A stretch of DNA of 64,000 nucleotides from Streptomyces sp. MST-110588 (GTDB lineage: Bacteria > Actinomycetota > Actinomycetes > Streptomycetales > Streptomycetaceae), in NCBI RefSeq assembly GCF_022695595.1, contig NZ_CP074380.1:3031501-3095500 (forward strand), in the 5' to 3' direction. Of the stretch, positions 9,717-18,882 are shown in pieces (the first letter of the stretch is position 1; the number at the start of each line of letters is the position of its first letter). Below the pieces are notes generated by a model. The model was not told the origin of the DNA, did not search any database, and saw only the letters and a list, made by a program, of their open reading frames with translations. The position numbers and the translations under genes are program-made.

Positions 9717-10322
9717 TTACGCGTCGCCGAGTGACGGCCAGCCGGCCGGAACCGCGGTGAGGTCGATGTCGATGCCGAACGGCGCCGAGAGCTTGAGCCG
9801 GTTGCGGAACACCTCGACGGCACGGTAGGTGCCGGTCTCCTCGTCCAACTGGAAGACGTGGACGACGGGGGCCCCACTCGTGGCGTCCTTCTCGATGCGC
9901 CAGAAGTGCGGAATCCCGGCAATCGCGTACTTGTGCGGCTTCGCGTCACGGTCGCGGGACTCGGAATCAGGCGAGACCACCTCGACGGCCAGCAGCACGT
10001 CCTTCACCAGGAAATATGTTGGGTCTGGATCCTGCGAGGCCGCCGCGCGCACGACACAGACATCGGGTTCCGGGCCGTTCCGGCGATCGATCACCACGGT
10101 CATCTCGCGCACGACGACCGCTTCGGGCGGGGCACAAAGGCGCAGACAGGTCACCAGGTGGTCGATCACCATCATGTGGAAATAGCGCTGCGGACCCACG
10201 CATACCAAGCGCCCGTCGATCAGCTCGGTGTGCGGCGGGAGGTCGGACAGCGTCAGCAGGTCGTCCACGGTGTAGCCGTCCTGCGGCGGCACCGGCCAGT
10301 GGTGCGCGGTCTCAGCGGTCAT
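9717..10322 (-). CDS. Uma2-family (DUF820) PD-(D/E)xK nuclease-like protein
   Basis: 201 residues from ATG 10322, which has a near-perfect GGAGG four bases upstream. Hallmarks are the start GYTVDDLLTL, the ELIDGRLV strand, the acidic EPDVCVVRA motif and LLAVEVVSPDSESRDRDAKP, the ExV...D...K core of Uma2 proteins. These are abundant in Streptomyces and cyanobacteria. The nuclease fold is known for the family; a substrate is not established. Confidence 0.9.
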   Translation of the reverse strand: MTAETAHHWPVPPQDGYTVDDLLTLSDLPPHTELIDGRLVCVGPQRYFHMMVIDHLVTCLRLCAPPEAVVVREMTVVIDRRNGPEPDVCVVRAAASQDPDPTYFLVKDVLLAVEVVSPDSESRDRDAKPHKYAIAGIPHFWRIEKDATSGAPVVHVFQLDEETGTYRAVEVFRNRLKLSAPFGIDIDLTAVPAGWPSLGDA

Positions 10323-10374
10323 GGTTCCTCCCATGGACGGCAGCCTGGGCCATGTCATCAGCGTACCCACCGCA

Positions 10375-10420
10375 AACGCCGACACCGCCACTCAAACAAG
10401 TGAGCGGCGGCGTCGGCGTT
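10375..10420 (-). terminator. intrinsic terminator after guaA
   Basis: A 20-bp imperfect stem: AACGCCGACACCGCCACTCA, a six-base loop AACAAG, then its complement with two G-T type mismatches. It lies 28 bases past the guaA stop and just before the Uma2 start, so it probably ends the guaA message. Confidence 0.8.
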
Positions 10421-10448
10421 GACCTTGAGCAGTCAGCTTCGGGGGAGG

Positions 10449-12035
10449 TCACTCCCACTCGATGGTCCCCGGCGGCTTGCTCGTGACGTCCAGGACGACA
10501 CGGTTGACGTCGGCGACCTCGTTGGTGATGCGGGTGGAGATCCGTGCCAGCACCTCGTACGGCATTCGCGTCCAGTCCGCCGTCATCGCGTCCTCGGAGG
10601 AGACCGGGCGCAGCACGATCGGGTGGCCGTAGGAGCGGCCGTCGCCCTGGACGCCGACCGAGCGGACGTCGGCCAGGAGCACCACCGGGCACTGCCAGAT
10701 CTCGCGGTCCAGGCCGGCCGCGGTCAGCTCCTCGCGGGCGATGGCGTCGGCCTCGCGGAGCAGGTCCAGCCGCTCCTTGGTGACCTCGCCGACGATACGG
10801 ATGCCCAGGCCGGGGCCGGGGAAGGGCTGGCGCTGGACGATCTCGTCCGGCAGGCCGAGCTCCGTGCCGACCATGCGGACCTCGTCCTTGAAGAGCTGCC
10901 GCAGCGGCTCGATCAGCTTGAACTCAAGGTCCTCGGGGAGCCCGCCGACGTTGTGGTGGGACTTGATGTTCGCGGTGCCCGTGCCGCCGCCGGACTCCAC
11001 GATGTCCGGGTAGAGCGTGCCCTGCACCAGGAACTCGACCGGCTCGCCCGCGGCGCCCGCCTCGGCGACGATCTCGGCCTGGGCCTGCTCGAAGACGCGG
11101 ATGAACTCGCGCCCGATGATCTTCCGCTTCTCCTCGGGGTCGGACACCCCGGCCAGCGCGGAAAGGAAGCGCTCGGACGCGTCGACGACCTTGAGCTGTA
11201 CGCCGGTGGCCGCGACGAAGTCCTTCTCGACCTGCTCGGTCTCGCCCTTGCGCATCAGGCCGTGGTCGACGTACACGCAGGTGAGCCGGTCGCCGATGGC
11301 CTTCTGTACGAGGGCGGCGGCGACCGCGGAGTCCACACCGCCGGACAGCCCGCAGATGGCGCGCTTGTCGCCGACCTGCTCGCGGATCGCGGCGACCTGC
11401 TCCTCCACGACGTTGGTGGTGGTCCACTTGGGCTCGATGCCCGCGCCGCGGTACAGGAAGTGCTCCAGCACCTGCTGGCCGTGCGTGGTGTGCATCACCT
11501 CGGGGTGGTACTGGACCCCGTACAGCTTCTTCGCGTCGTTCTCGAAGGCGGCGACCGGCACCAGGTCCGTGGACGCGGTGACGGTGAAGCCCTCGGGGGC
11601 GGCGGAGCAGGCGTCACCGTGCGACATCCACACGGACTGCTCGGCCGGGGTGCCCTCGAAGAGCGTGGAACCGGGCCGGGAGACGCACAGCGGCGTACGG
11701 CCGTACTCACGGGCGCCGGTGTTGTCGACGGTGCCGCCGAGGGTGATGGCCATGAGCTGGAAGCCATAGCACATGCCGAAGACCGGCACGCCGGACTCGA
11801 ACAGCGCGCGGTCCAGCCGCGGGGCGTCCTGGGAGTAGACCGACGAGGGGCCGCCGGAAAGGATGATCGCGGCGGGCTTCTTGGCGAGCATCTCGGCCAC
11901 CGGCATGGTGGACGGCACGATCTCGCTGTAGACCCGGGCCTCGCGGACGCGACGGGCGATGAGCTGGGCGTACTGAGCGCCGAAGTCGACGACCAGGACG
12001 ACGTCGGGGGCGGCGGCTGGGGAGGCTGATGGCAC
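10449..12035 (-). CDS. guaA: GMP synthase (glutamine-hydrolysing)
   Basis: 528 residues, the usual length. It converts XMP to GMP with ATP and glutamine in purine synthesis, in the cytoplasm. The class I amidotransferase domain (about residues 10-205) has the catalytic Cys in [10 protein letters not shown] and the His/Glu pair in VQYHPEV. The ATP-pyrophosphatase domain begins with the P-loop GLSGGVDS, and the dimerisation domain ends in [11 protein letters not shown] 12035 is the likely start, with GGAAGG upstream. It is divergent from the chorismate mutase leader, so the two promoters share about 70 bp. Confidence 0.98.
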   Translation of the reverse strand: MPSASPAAAPDVVLVVDFGAQYAQLIARRVREARVYSEIVPSTMPVAEMLAKKPAAIILSGGPSSVYSQDAPRLDRALFESGVPVFGMCYGFQLMAITLGGTVDNTGAREYGRTPLCVSRPGSTLFEGTPAEQSVWMSHGDACSAAPEGFTVTASTDLVPVAAFENDAKKLYGVQYHPEVMHTTHGQQVLEHFLYRGAGIEPKWTTTNVVEEQVAAIREQVGDKRAICGLSGGVDSAVAAALVQKAIGDRLTCVYVDHGLMRKGETEQVEKDFVAATGVQLKVVDASERFLSALAGVSDPEEKRKIIGREFIRVFEQAQAEIVAEAGAAGEPVEFLVQGTLYPDIVESGGGTGTANIKSHHNVGGLPEDLEFKLIEPLRQLFKDEVRMVGTELGLPDEIVQRQPFPGPGLGIRIVGEVTKERLDLLREADAIAREELTAAGLDREIWQCPVVLLADVRSVGVQGDGRSYGHPIVLRPVSSEDAMTADWTRMPYEVLARISTRITNEVADVNRVVLDVTSKPPGTIEWE

Positions 12036-12072
12036 TTCGGCGGCCTTCCGGCGGTGGTGGTGGTGCGAGGGG

Positions 12073-12102
12073 TTGGACTTTCGATTCTACCGGGCTCATA
12101 CT
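12073..12102 (+). promoter_or_regulatory. promoter of the chorismate mutase leader
   Basis: TTGGAC at 12073-12078 and CATACT at 12097-12102, 18 bp apart, match the housekeeping sigma consensus. The predicted start of transcription falls at about 12108-12110, on the first base of the leader-peptide ATG, so the leader would be a leaderless message. Confidence 0.65.
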
Positions 12103-12109
12103 GAGCGCC

Positions 12110-12181
12110 ATGTTCAAGCAGCCCACCTTCGTCTTTACCTATGGCACCGGCCCGTCCGGCTGCCATGGTCGTGCTGCTTGA
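12110..12181 (+). CDS. Phe/Tyr-rich leader peptide of an attenuator
   Basis: A 23-codon frame, ATG 12110 to TGA 12181. Its first half reads MFKQPTFVFTYG: Phe codons at 2, 7 and 9 and Tyr at 11. It sits directly after a promoter, has no clear ribosome-binding site (consistent with leaderless translation), and is followed 22 bases later by a strong terminator hairpin in front of chorismate mutase. That is the layout of amino-acid attenuation leaders. Sensing of Phe (and possibly Tyr) tRNA charging is inference. Confidence 0.6.
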   Translation: MFKQPTFVFTYGTGPSGCHGRAA

Positions 12182-12203
12182 TCCACCGACAAGCGACTTC
12201 CCA

Positions 12204-12243
12204 GGCGCCCCGGGCCGACAAGGCCCGGGGCGCCGGTGTTTTT
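12204..12243 (+). terminator. attenuator terminator upstream of chorismate mutase
   Basis: A perfect 13-bp stem, GGCGCCCCGGGCC at 12204-12216 and its complement at 12222-12234, loop GACAA, then GGTGTTTTT. It is a classic intrinsic terminator placed 60 bases before the chorismate mutase start. A stretch inside the leader ORF (CGGCCCG, 12148-12154) can pair with the left arm (12211-12217), giving one possible competing structure. Confidence 0.8.
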
Positions 12244-12302
12244 CCGGGGCGGTACGGGCCGGGTCGTCGGTACGGGGGCCGTACACCCCCAGGAGATACG
12301 AG

Positions 12303-12698
12303 ATGAGCAGCAGCACCCGTACGCAGACCAGGGTCCGTACCGAGGCGGCGCAGACCGGGACCCGTAGCGACGGAGCGCAGACCGGGGCCCGTACCGAGGC
12401 ACCGGAAGCGGGGGCCCGTACCGAGGCGGCGGAAACCGGGGCCCGTACCGAGACGGCGGCGCGGGTGATCACCGATGCGCGGGGCCGGATCGACGAGCTC
12501 GACAGGCGGATCATCGGCCTCGTACAGGAACGGATGGCCGTCTCGGCCGTCATCCAGCGCGAGCGCATCGCCTCCGGCGGACGCCGGGTGAACCTCTCCC
12601 GCGAGATGGAGATCCTGGCCCACTACCGGGACCGGCTCGGCCGGCCGGGTACGGCGCTGGCGATGACGCTGCTGGAGCTGTGCCGGGGCCGGGTCTGA
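12303..12698 (+). CDS. chorismate mutase family protein (AroQ type)
   Basis: 131 residues from ATG 12303 with AGGAGA upstream. The catalytic all-helical domain occupies residues 58-131: RGRIDELDRRIIGLVQERM, VSAVIQRER and the C-terminal helix of an AroQ chorismate mutase, which turns chorismate to prephenate for Phe and Tyr. The first 55 residues are a low-complexity tail with four nine-residue repeats of the type AQTGARTEA (27-bp DNA repeat, 12348-12455) and are unlikely to be part of the fold. The attenuator upstream fits end-product control. Next to guaA as in other Streptomyces. Confidence 0.88.
   Translation: MSSSTRTQTRVRTEAAQTGTRSDGAQTGARTEAPEAGARTEAAETGARTETAARVITDARGRIDELDRRIIGLVQERMAVSAVIQRERIASGGRRVNLSREMEILAHYRDRLGRPGTALAMTLLELCRGRV
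12348..12455. repeat. 27-bp coding repeat in chorismate mutase N-terminus
   Basis: Four degenerate 27-bp copies encoding nine-residue units (AQTGTRSDG, AQTGARTEA, PEAGARTEA, AETGARTET). Period is a whole number of codons, so the copy number can change without breaking the frame. Confidence 0.75.
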
Positions 12699-13172
12699 GA
12701 GCGGACGGGTCTAAGAGCGGTCGGGTCCGAGAGCGGGCCGGGGCGCGGTGGGGGCGGACCGGTACGCGGCGGGGCGGGCCCGGGCGGATGGCGGCGCCGG
12801 GCGGCGGTCCGCAACCGCGTTCGGGCGCCTTCTCACCCGTACGGCGCGTGACCGGCCGCCGCGCCCCTTCGTTGTTCCCGGTGCCACGTCAGCCAGGCGC
12901 GGCCTGCAGGACTACGCGTAGACGCCGCCCCACGGGCGGATACGCCGGAGCGATGAGACGCCGACCGCGTGGAAGCGGCTCGCGTCGTGGGACCTCGTTC
13001 CGGTGCGGTGACCGGTCGGCAGGGGACAGCAGCCCGGTCACATCCGATGGGGTGGTCGGTCCCGGGGACGCCTGGGACCGACCTCACCGACAGTCGGCAG
13101 CCCTCGATCGAGAGCCGGCACCCTCAGCCGACGCCCCTCACTCCTCACCCTTCGCCTTTCACTCCTCAGCCG
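12699..13172. other. 474-bp gap without a recognised gene
   Basis: Between the chorismate mutase stop and the GMC oxidoreductase stop (convergent). Very GC-rich, frames open in several directions but none has a ribosome-binding site or recognisable protein. I see no clear terminator hairpin with a T-run. Confidence 0.5.
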
Positions 13173-15113
13173 TCATTCAGGCGGCAGCGGCGGCAGCGGC
13201 GGCACCTTCGGCACCGCCACGAACGGCAGCCGCAGGGCCCCGAAGGCGTCCTCGGGAACGGCGGGCCGGCGGGGCGCCACCGGCGCCACCCGCTCGTACG
13301 GCCGCCCCTGAGCCGGCCGTGGATCCCGCTCCCCCTTGTTGGGCCACAGCGACATGGCGCGCTCCGCCTGCGCCGTGATCGTCAGCGACGGGTTGACGCC
13401 CAGGTTGGCGGAGACCGCCGAGCCGTCGACGACGGAGATTCCCGGGTGGCCGTACAGACGGTGATAGGGGTCGATCACTCCGTGGCCGGCGTCCGTACCG
13501 ATCGGGCAGCCGCCCAGGAAGTGCGCGGTCAGCGGGGTGCCCATCAGCTCGCCGACGTTGCTGCCCGGGAAGCCGTTGATCTCCCGCGCCAGGATGCTCG
13601 CGGCCCGGGTGGCCGCGGGGATCTGCCGCGGATTGGGCGCGCCGTGACCCTGCCGCGCGGTGAGCAGGCCCTTTCCGATGCCGCCGGGCTTGCGGTACGT
13701 CGTCAGCGAGTTGTCCAGGGACTGCATGACCAGCCCGATGATGGTCCGCTCCGACCAGCGGCGGTTGGACAGGGAGCGCAGCAGCAGTACGGGGTGCCGG
13801 GCGCAGTGGGCGGCCCAGGCCAGGGCGCGCGGCATACGGGTGTCCACCGGCACCTGGAGGATGGACAGGCTGCCCATGGCGTTGGAGCCCCTGCCGTAGC
13901 GGACCGGCTCGATGTGGGTGTCGGCGTCGGGGTGGATGGAGGAGGTGATCGCCACGCCGCGGGTGAAGTCCGGCCGCCGCCCTCCGTACACCTTGCCGTA
14001 GCGGCGGGCGTCGGTCTGCGCGCCGACCAGCGCCTCGGAGTTCGTACGGGTCAGCTCGCCGAGCCGGGGAGAGAGCAGCGGCAGCAGACCGCAGTCCTTC
14101 ATCCGGTGCAGCAGGGTCTGGGTGCCGTACGTACCGGCAGCCAGGACGACCTGCCGGGCCCTGAACGTACGGGCCCGGCCCGTGGCGCGCCGGTCGTCGG
14201 TGGGGCGCGTGCCGACGGCGTACCCGCCCCGGGAGTCCTCGGTCAGGGTGACCGCGGACGTCATCGGGTGGATGACGGCACCGGCCTTCTCGGCGAGGTA
14301 CAGGTAGTTCTCGTTGAGGGTGTTCTTCGCGCCGTGCCGGCAGCCGGTCATGCACTCGCCGCATTCGGTGCAGGCCCGGCGCGCGGGCCCTTGGCCGCCG
14401 AAGTACGGGTCGGGCACCTCGGCGCCCGGCGCGGCCCTGGAGGTGCCCCGCGCGTCGTGCCCGTCACCGAAGAAGACGCCGACCGGCGCCATGTGGAAGG
14501 AGTCCGCGACGCCCATCTTCTCGGCGGTGGCCTTCAGATGGACGTCGGAGGGGGTCGTGGTCGGGTTGAGCCGTACGCCGAGCATCCGCCGCGCCTGGTC
14601 GTAGTACGGCTTCAGCTCCTCCCGCCAGTCGGTGATGTGCCCCCACTGCCGGTCCTCGAAGAACTGCTTCGGCGGTACGTACAGGGTGTTGGCGTAGTTG
14701 AGCGACCCGCCGCCGACGCCGGCGCCCGCGAGCACCATGACGTTGCCCAGGAGGTGCACCCGCTGGATGCCGTAGCAGCCCAGCGCCGGGGCCCACAGGT
14801 AATTGCGCAGGTCCCAGGAGTTCTTGGGCAGGGTCTGGCGGGTGAAGCGCCGGCCCGCCTCCAGGACGCCGACGCGGTAGCCCTTCTCGGTCAGGCGCAG
14901 CGCGGAGACGGCGCCGCCGAAGCCCGAGCCGATGACGATCACGTCGTAGTCGTAACCGTCGTCAGCACCAGCACCAGCACCGGCACCGACGCCGCCGCCC
15001 GCCCGTTCCGGGGCGGCGGCGTCCTCGGGCACCGGCTCCTGCTCCTGCGCCGGCTCCGGTCCCGGCTCCGGCTCCTGCGCCGGCTCGCGCTCTGCGTCTG
15101 CGGGCACGGGCAC
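13173..15113 (-). CDS. GMC oxidoreductase, ChoD-like
   Basis: 646 residues from GTG 15113, with AGGAGA upstream. After an acidic Pro/Glu/Gly tail (residues 1-55) the FAD-binding Rossmann motif appears (YDVIVIGSGFGGAVSALRL). Near residue 250 is a cysteine cluster, CTECGECMTGCRHGAKNT, spaced C-x2-C-x2-C-x3-C, seen in the mycobacterial ChoD subgroup. The C-terminal GMC motif includes FLGGCPIGTDAGHGVIDPYH and VVDGSAVSANLGVNPSLTI. Probably oxidises a sterol-like or other alcohol with FAD; substrate is not known. Separated by 23 bp from the upstream aldehyde dehydrogenase, suggesting an alcohol-to-acid operon. Confidence 0.9.
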   Translation of the reverse strand: MPVPADAEREPAQEPEPGPEPAQEQEPVPEDAAAPERAGGGVGAGAGAGADDGYDYDVIVIGSGFGGAVSALRLTEKGYRVGVLEAGRRFTRQTLPKNSWDLRNYLWAPALGCYGIQRVHLLGNVMVLAGAGVGGGSLNYANTLYVPPKQFFEDRQWGHITDWREELKPYYDQARRMLGVRLNPTTTPSDVHLKATAEKMGVADSFHMAPVGVFFGDGHDARGTSRAAPGAEVPDPYFGGQGPARRACTECGECMTGCRHGAKNTLNENYLYLAEKAGAVIHPMTSAVTLTEDSRGGYAVGTRPTDDRRATGRARTFRARQVVLAAGTYGTQTLLHRMKDCGLLPLLSPRLGELTRTNSEALVGAQTDARRYGKVYGGRRPDFTRGVAITSSIHPDADTHIEPVRYGRGSNAMGSLSILQVPVDTRMPRALAWAAHCARHPVLLLRSLSNRRWSERTIIGLVMQSLDNSLTTYRKPGGIGKGLLTARQGHGAPNPRQIPAATRAASILAREINGFPGSNVGELMGTPLTAHFLGGCPIGTDAGHGVIDPYHRLYGHPGISVVDGSAVSANLGVNPSLTITAQAERAMSLWPNKGERDPRPAQGRPYERVAPVAPRRPAVPEDAFGALRLPFVAVPKVPPLPPLPPE

Positions 15114-15136
15114 TCCCTGGTCTCCTCGGACGGGCT

Positions 15137-16828
15137 TCAGCGCAGCCGCAGCGCCTTCATCGCCCGCAGGCTGTGGGTCATGAACGCCGCGTACTTCTCG
15201 TCGTCCAGGCCGAAGGCCGGTGCCAGCGGCATCAGACGCTGCTGGGCGATGGTCTGGGCCTCGGTGTACTTCAAGATGCCCTCGGCGCCGTGCCGGCGCC
15301 CGAGCCCGGAGTCACCCATGCCGCCCATGGGAGCCTGGGCGCTGCCGTACCCCGCCGCGTACGCCTCGTTGACGTTGACGGTCCCGGCGCGCACCCGGGC
15401 GGCGACGGCCCGACCACGGCGGCCGTCCCGGCTCCAGACGCTGGCGTTGAGGCCGTACGGGGTGGCGTTGGCGAGCGCCACGGCCTGGTCCTCGTCGCTG
15501 AAGCGGTAGACCGAGACCACCGGGCCAAACGTTTCCTCGGTGCAGACGGCCATCGGGGGCTCGACGCCCTCCAGGATGGTGGGCTCGTAGAAGAGCGGCC
15601 CGACGTCGGGGCGCGGCCGGCCGCCCGCGACGATCCGGGCACCCTTGGAGACGGCCTCCTCGACGTGCCGGGTCACGGTCTCCAACTGCCGCTGCCCGAC
15701 CAGCGACCCCATGTCGGCGCCGTAGGCCAGGGCGTTGCCCAGGCGCATCGCCTTCGTACGGGCCGCGAAGCGCTCCAGGAAGTCCTCGGCGATCGACTCG
15801 TGGACGTACAGGCGCTCGATGGCGATGCAGAGCTGGCCGGCCGAGGAGAAGCAGGCGCGCACCGCGCCGGCGGCGGCCTTCTCCACGTCGGCGTCGTGCA
15901 GCACCAACATGGCGTTCTTGCCGCCCAGTTCGAGCGAGACGCCGACGAGGCGGGCGGCGGCCCCCTGTGCGACCTCGCGGCCCGTACGCGTCGAGCCGGT
16001 GAAGGAGACGTAGTCCGCGTGCTTGACGACCTCCGGGCCGATGACCGGTCCGTCGCCGAGGACGATCTGCCAGACCTCCGGCGGCAGCCCGGCCTCGATC
16101 ATCTGCTCGCGCGCCCACAGCGCGGTCAGGGCCGTCTCGGTGTCGGGCTTCATGACGACGGCGTTGCCGGCGGCGAAGGCGGGCAGCGCGTCACCGACGG
16201 ACAGCTCGAACGGGTAGTTCCACGGCGCGATCTGCCCGACGACGCCGCGCGGCAGGCGCAGTTCGGTGACCTTGGTGAGGGCCGGGACGACGCCGGTGTG
16301 CCTCTTGGGGCCCAGGTAGGCGGGGGCCTTGCGGCCGTAGTGCCGGGCGGCCACGGCGACGGCCAGGACCTCCTCGTGGGCGTGCAGCCGGGCCTTGCCG
16401 GTCTCCAACTGTATGAGGTCCAGGACCTCGGCCTGGCGGCGCAGTACGAGGTCGTGGAAGCGCAGCAGGACGGCGGCGCGCTCCTTGACGGGGACCTCGG
16501 CCCAGATCTTCTGGGCCGCGCGGGCCCGTTCGAAGGCGGTGACGACGTCCTCGGGCGTGGACTCGGGCAGGTCGGCGAGCTTCTCCCCGGTGAACGGCGT
16601 GTGGTTGGCGGTACGGCCGCTGCCGGTCACTCCCTGCGTGAGACGGTCGACCAGCTCCTTGGTGACCACGTCCGCGGCGGTACGGGTGCCCGCGGCGGCG
16701 CGGACCACGGGGTTGCCGTCGGCGGGCGCGGCGGCCGGGGCGGGTGACGCACCGCTCGGGGCGGATGACGCGCCGGGCTGGGCGGGCAGAGGGGCGTCGG
16801 CTGTTCCGGTGTCCTGCGAGTCCGTCAT
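15137..16828 (-). CDS. succinate-semialdehyde dehydrogenase family protein (GabD2-like)
   Basis: 563 residues from ATG 16828. An NAD(P)-dependent aldehyde dehydrogenase: cofactor strand GVVGQIAPWNYPFELSVGDALPA (in part), the ELGGKNAMLVL motif with the general-base Glu, and the catalytic Cys in RACFSSAGQLCIA. A C-terminal extension (GFDDEKYAAF-like region ending RAMKALRLR) is typical of the long actinobacterial GabD2 group. The first 55 residues are a Pro/Ala/Ser-rich tail. First gene of the pair with the GMC oxidoreductase, so the two may act on the same aldehyde. Confidence 0.9.
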   Translation of the reverse strand: MTDSQDTGTADAPLPAQPGASSAPSGASPAPAAAPADGNPVVRAAAGTRTAADVVTKELVDRLTQGVTGSGRTANHTPFTGEKLADLPESTPEDVVTAFERARAAQKIWAEVPVKERAAVLLRFHDLVLRRQAEVLDLIQLETGKARLHAHEEVLAVAVAARHYGRKAPAYLGPKRHTGVVPALTKVTELRLPRGVVGQIAPWNYPFELSVGDALPAFAAGNAVVMKPDTETALTALWAREQMIEAGLPPEVWQIVLGDGPVIGPEVVKHADYVSFTGSTRTGREVAQGAAARLVGVSLELGGKNAMLVLHDADVEKAAAGAVRACFSSAGQLCIAIERLYVHESIAEDFLERFAARTKAMRLGNALAYGADMGSLVGQRQLETVTRHVEEAVSKGARIVAGGRPRPDVGPLFYEPTILEGVEPPMAVCTEETFGPVVSVYRFSDEDQAVALANATPYGLNASVWSRDGRRGRAVAARVRAGTVNVNEAYAAGYGSAQAPMGGMGDSGLGRRHGAEGILKYTEAQTIAQQRLMPLAPAFGLDDEKYAAFMTHSLRAMKALRLR

Positions 16829-17059
16829 GCACGGGAGCGTATGCCGTGGAAGTCGCCTTGGGTACCCGATAGTAACGAGTTTTCGGCGACCGGACGTGAT
16901 CACGCCAGTGTTCGCTGGCCACAATGGCGCTGACCTGGTGCGACGGCATCGGGCGGCGTAATCGAATGTCCGGTTCGCCGTGTTACCGCCGTCACTTCCG
17001 GGCCCGCCGCACCTGCCGGACTTGTCAGGTGCCTGCCCGGCCCGCCGGATCTGCCGCCG

Positions 17060-18760
17060 CTACTCCTGGAGGTCGAGGAACTTCACGACGTTCGTGAACA
17101 GTTCGTCCCCGTCCCGGCGGGCCTCGCCCTTGGCCGGCATCGTCACCGTCAGCACCCACGCGGACTTCTTCTCCGCATCGACGTAGACGTGCTGGCGCTT
17201 GCGGTAGCGGACGGCGTCCTCGTCGGGCTCGTACGGCAGATAGGTGGTGTCCACCTCCATGGCCGGGCGGCCCTGCTGGGTGGCCGGGCGCTTGACGCTG
17301 CGCGCGTGCGAGACCTCCGTACCGTCGTCGCCGCCCTCCTTGTAGTAAGTGACCAGCTCCTCGGCCTCGTCCGGGAGCGCGGAGACCCCGTCCCGCTCCA
17401 GCGACAGATCGATGCTGAAGACGCCGCTGGGGTCGTCGAACGTCACATAGCCGTCGTCCGGTCCCACGGTCCGGCGGTAGTCGTCGGGGACCGCCAGCGA
17501 CGCCCGGACCACCTCGCCCTCCTGGCGCACCACCCAGTGCGGGGGCAGCTTGTCGCCGTCGAAGGGCCTGGCCAGGACCACGACCAGGGCGGTCGCCAGG
17601 ACGAGTACGGCGGCGGTCAGGCCGAGTTGGACCTTGCGGGTGCGGGGCAGGGCGGAGCGCGCCCGCTTCACCCGGCCGGCCGCCGCGCCCCGGACCGCCG
17701 TGCGCCCGGCTGTCCTGCCCCGGGCCGCCGTGTCCCGGGCCGCCGTGTCCCGGGCGGGGCCGTGGTCCGGTTCGGCGACCCGCTCCAGTTCCCGCCGTAC
17801 CCCGGCGGCGTCCGGCCGGGCCGCCGGGTCCTTGCTCAGCAGCCGCATGACCACCTCGCCGAGCGGCCCCGCGGCACGGACCGGCGGCTGGGGCTCGGCC
17901 GACAGCACCGCCTGCATCGTCGCGGGCGCGTGGGAGCGGCGGAACGGCGAGACGCCCTCGACGGCCAGATAGAGCACCACGCCCAGCGACCACAGGTCCG
18001 ACCCGGGGCCGGGCCGCTGCCCAAGGAGCCGCTCCGGTGCGGTGTACTCCGGCGATCCCACGAACGTCCCGGTCTCGGTCAGCCCCTGCTCGCCCTCGAC
18101 CTGGGCGATGCCGAAGTCGGTCAGCACGACCCGGTCACCGCGGCCCAGCAGCACGTTGCCGGGCTTGACGTCCCGGTGCAGCACGCCCGCGCCGTGGGCC
18201 GCCGTCAGCGCGCCGAGTACGGCGAGTCCGATGCGGGCCGCCTCGCGCGGGTCGAGGGTGCCTTCCAGAAGGCGGTCGGCGAGCGACTCACCGCGTACGA
18301 GTTCCATGACGATCCACGGGCGCCCGTCCTCGTCGACCACGTCGTGGACGGCGACGACCGAGGGGTGGTCGATACGGGCCGCGGCCCGTGCCTCGCGGCG
18401 CATCCGGCGGTAGGCGACGCGCGTCTGCTCCGGCGTCAGATGGCCGGACAGGCGCGGTTCCTTGAGTGCCACTACGCGGTCCATGGCCTCGTCGTGGGCC
18501 TCCCAGACCGTGCCCATGCCGCCGTGGCCGAGCCGGGAGCGCAGCCGGTAACGGCCGCCGATCAGCCGGCCGTCGTCGCCGGGAGCCTCGCGGCCGTCGG
18601 GAGCCTCGCGGTCATCGGGGCCGCCGGGGCTGTCGGAGCCGCCGGCAAGGGGTACGGGGACGCCGAGCGTCGCCACCTTCGTGGGCTCCGGCACGCCCTC
18701 CGTCGGTGGCGTCGTCGCGTGAATGGTGGGCTCGTGTGCCCGCCCCCCGTCGTTCGTCAT
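17060..18760 (-). CDS. membrane Ser/Thr protein kinase (PknB-type)
   Basis: 566 residues, ATG 18760. A Pro/Gly-rich lead is followed by the kinase domain (about residues 65-330): GHGGMG, HRDVKPGN, DFG (LTDFGIAQ), TETGTFVGSPEYTAPERL. A basic juxtamembrane stretch and one helix (KVQLGLTAAVLVLATALVVV) lead to an outer domain of about 170 residues with VPDDYRRTV and a final NVVKFLDLQE, similar in plan to those of the other two kinases here. Three paralogues within 20 kb suggest local duplication. Confidence 0.93.
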   Translation of the reverse strand: MTNDGGRAHEPTIHATTPPTEGVPEPTKVATLGVPVPLAGGSDSPGGPDDREAPDGREAPGDDGRLIGGRYRLRSRLGHGGMGTVWEAHDEAMDRVVALKEPRLSGHLTPEQTRVAYRRMRREARAAARIDHPSVVAVHDVVDEDGRPWIVMELVRGESLADRLLEGTLDPREAARIGLAVLGALTAAHGAGVLHRDVKPGNVLLGRGDRVVLTDFGIAQVEGEQGLTETGTFVGSPEYTAPERLLGQRPGPGSDLWSLGVVLYLAVEGVSPFRRSHAPATMQAVLSAEPQPPVRAAGPLGEVVMRLLSKDPAARPDAAGVRRELERVAEPDHGPARDTAARDTAARGRTAGRTAVRGAAAGRVKRARSALPRTRKVQLGLTAAVLVLATALVVVLARPFDGDKLPPHWVVRQEGEVVRASLAVPDDYRRTVGPDDGYVTFDDPSGVFSIDLSLERDGVSALPDEAEELVTYYKEGGDDGTEVSHARSVKRPATQQGRPAMEVDTTYLPYEPDEDAVRYRKRQHVYVDAEKKSAWVLTVTMPAKGEARRDGDELFTNVVKFLDLQE

Positions 18761-18882
18761 GACCCCATCTTCACCTGCCGCCCCCGCTGCCTTCCAACGG
18801 CACCCGGGCTCCGTGCATGCGTCCCCGCCGTCGCCGTACGCGCCGTACGTGCCGTACGTACGGTCCCGTCACCGCTCGCCCG

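Noticed and set aside
12141..12302. N-terminal extension of chorismate mutase
   Set aside because: It would run through the attenuator hairpin; ATG 12303 has its own AGGAGA.
16895..16904. CGTGATCACG palindrome upstream of the aldehyde dehydrogenase
   Set aside because: Single 10-bp palindrome with no promoter placed around it; may be chance.
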